From an uncultured Methylophilus sp. (lineage in GTDB: Bacteria; Pseudomonadota; Gammaproteobacteria; Burkholderiales; Methylophilaceae): a stretch of 15,929 nucleotides of DNA. Below are positions 15,063 through 15,929 of the stretch, piece after piece. Both the position numbers and the translations under genes were made by a program. Every line of letters begins with the position of its first letter. Position 1 is the first letter of the stretch. The stretch is from positions 1 through 15,929 of the forward strand of contig CAKZJM010000163.1 in the NCBI GenBank assembly GCA_936943315.1. The letters are read 5' to 3'. The notes beneath the pieces were generated by a model. The model did not search any database. It saw only the letters and a list, made by a program, of their open reading frames with translations, and was not told the origin of the DNA.

Positions 15063-15929
15063 CTACAAATTCAAATGAAGCGTACAATAAGCCAAGACAT
15101 TGACAACAAATTATTGAACTGATGGGACATGACTAGAGAAATCATACTCTGCAAAAATGAAGTTGCTGCACCAATAGCTTCTGTGGCAGCAGCAGAGGCT
15201 ATCTCTTTCTCCTCTATAGATAGAGCTCTGGTTTGTGTGTTTGAGACTTCAATTTTCAACCAATTACGGTACAGTGCATCACAGGTAAAATATTCCCGCT
15301 AAAGCAGCAACAGCATGGAAACATCTTAAAATGCAGTGCTATTTACTAAATTAAAACTAACTTGTAAATATAACTTCACAGAATAAAATTTACATAAAGA
15401 CTTTGATCTTCATTGTATGACCCCCATTTTGCAGAAAGAATTTTTCACATTGAAATAAATATCATCAATAAGAAGTATTACCCATTCCTGAATCTCATCA
15501 ATATTCTCCTTCAGATTATGCTGAGGATATAAAGAGTATTCAACAGATTGTTTCAATGGCTCAACCAGATATCCCAATAGCATGTGTGCAGCAACAGGCA
15601 TCCTGATATTTCTTTGAAGTGAAGTAAGTGCAAACTCACACAGAAGAATGTTGCTGGAAAATACATAAACAGACATAGAACATCATGTCACTATTATACA
15701 GTTCCAATCAGCCACAATATAGATTAGTGCAATCAATATATGGTATGAAACCTATGTTGAACAGCCCTTGCAAGCAGCTCCACACGTAGTAGCTCTGCAC
15801 TTTCCAAGCCCGGAGGAGGACTGAAACAAAGCCATTGAGCCGCAATCGCCTTTTGCAATCTTTCATTCTCTAGATGTTCTTCAACCTCTTCACCTTTGAG
15901 TTGGATTTTTGCTGGTTCCCTGGATCTAC
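14917..15929 (-). CDS. NUP107: partial intron-containing nuclear gene, plant-type nucleoporin NUP107
   Basis: Read right to left, four exons (15929-15752, 15653-15482, 15298-15148, 15062-14917) join through GT...AG introns of 98, 183 and 85 bases. They give a continuous protein fragment of about 215 residues with no stop. Landmarks in order are LQKAIAAQWLCFSPP, HSNILLCEFAL, LGYLVEPLKQ, EIQEWREYFTCDALYRNWLK, IELHAVGVL and PDAAICTAL. From memory, land-plant Nup107 proteins have very similar blocks in the same order (QWLCFTPP, HSNILFREFAL, LSYLAEPLKQ, EYYSCDAxYRNWLK, LELHATAMLCL, PDATVCTAL). Nup107 is a scaffold subunit of the Y-shaped (Nup107-160) complex of the nuclear pore. Both gene ends are missing: the right by the window edge, the left by the junction with ftsW. 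Base composition is visibly AT-richer than the bacterial part. Confidence 0.82.
15148..15298 (-). other. NUP107: NUP107 exon c
   Basis: The acceptor is a pyrimidine-rich TTGCTGCTTTAG before 15298. The exon encodes REYFTCDALYRNWLKIEVSN, an alanine-rich helix (EKEIASAAATEAIGAA) and SFLQ, then one base of an Arg codon. Its donor is GTATGA (phase 1). The 151 bases equal 50 codons plus one. Confidence 0.8.
15482..15653 (-). other. NUP107: NUP107 exon b
   Basis: The acceptor is TTTTCCAG before 15653. The first base completes a Ser codon; then come NILLCEFALTSL, PVAAHMLLGYLVEPLKQ and ENIDEIQEW. It ends at TGG with donor GTAATA, phase 0. The length of 172 bases fits one base plus 57 codons. An ATG inside the upstream intron is not a real start. 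Confidence 0.8.
15752..15929 (-). other. NUP107: NUP107 exon a (right end cut by window)
   Basis: The frame begins at 15927 (RSREPAKIQLKG) and includes a Glu-rich stretch and LQKAIAAQWLCFSPPPGLE. The exon ends ...CAACATAG before GTTTCA (donor at 15751-15750). It leaves two bases of a codon (phase 2), completed by the first base of the next exon to give Ser. Confidence 0.78.

Noticed and set aside
14893..15087. Continuous minus-strand frame of 64 codons starting at ATG 15087, as a possible bacterial gene upstream of ftsW
   Set aside because: It is intron sequence, then NUP107 exon d, then ftsW read out of frame. The splice acceptor before 15062 and the match to the plant protein explain it better.
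15410..15676. 88-codon minus-strand frame as an independent small protein
   Set aside because: Its ATG and first residues lie before a clear splice acceptor (TTTTCCAG), and its tail after TGG is intron. Only 15482-15653 is coding.
1..15929. CRISPR array, tRNA/rRNA genes, insertion sequences, prophage or defence genes
   Set aside because: No spaced direct repeats, cloverleaf sequences, transposase motifs or terminal inverted repeats were seen. The bacterial part is packed with core housekeeping genes.

Overview
The window consists of two unrelated pieces of DNA. Bases 1 to about 14,929 are ordinary bacterial chromosome. The remainder, to 15,929, is an AT-richer stretch with introns that reads as part of a eukaryotic, plant-type nuclear gene. 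The bacterial part carries the division and cell wall (dcw) cluster in the order ftsW-murG-murC-murB-ddl-ftsQ-ftsA-ftsZ-lpxC, typical of beta- and gammaproteobacteria. The downstream neighbours are a soluble lytic transglycosylase, an NDUFA9-like dehydrogenase and an E. coli-type cca. Together these suggest a betaproteobacterium, and my best guess is a methylotroph of the Methylophilaceae. That family assignment is inference from gene order and protein style, not proof.

Layout from left to right. 1-126 (+) is the tail of a probable SGNH/GDSL esterase. 219-1157 (+) is a PAS-GGDEF diguanylate cyclase, convergent with the next gene. A long minus-strand run then reads right to left: truncated ftsW (14207-14929), murG, murC, murB, ddl, ftsQ, ftsA, ftsZ, lpxC, a 60-residue two-helix membrane protein, slt, the NDUFA9-like gene and cca (ending at 1179). 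The first five are joined by four successive ATGA stop/start overlaps. They make lipid II (MurG), the UDP-MurNAc-peptide precursors (MurB, MurC) and the D-Ala-D-Ala dipeptide (Ddl). FtsW polymerises lipid II at the septum, and FtsQ, FtsA and FtsZ build the divisome. LpxC commits UDP-acyl-GlcNAc to lipid A, and Slt trims peptidoglycan. A good -10 box inside a palindrome precedes lpxC.

At about 14,917-14,930 the bacterial ftsW frame ends abruptly, and the minus strand continues as exons of a gene I recognise as plant nucleoporin NUP107. Four exons with GT...AG introns in compatible phases give a continuous protein fragment. The last exon's reading runs directly into the first codons of the ftsW fragment, across a short sequence compatible with both. 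This is best explained as a chimeric contig (bacterial associate or contaminant joined to plant DNA), not as a new biological system. I found no tRNA, rRNA, CRISPR array, insertion sequence, prophage or defence island. There is no gene-free stretch over 300 bases.
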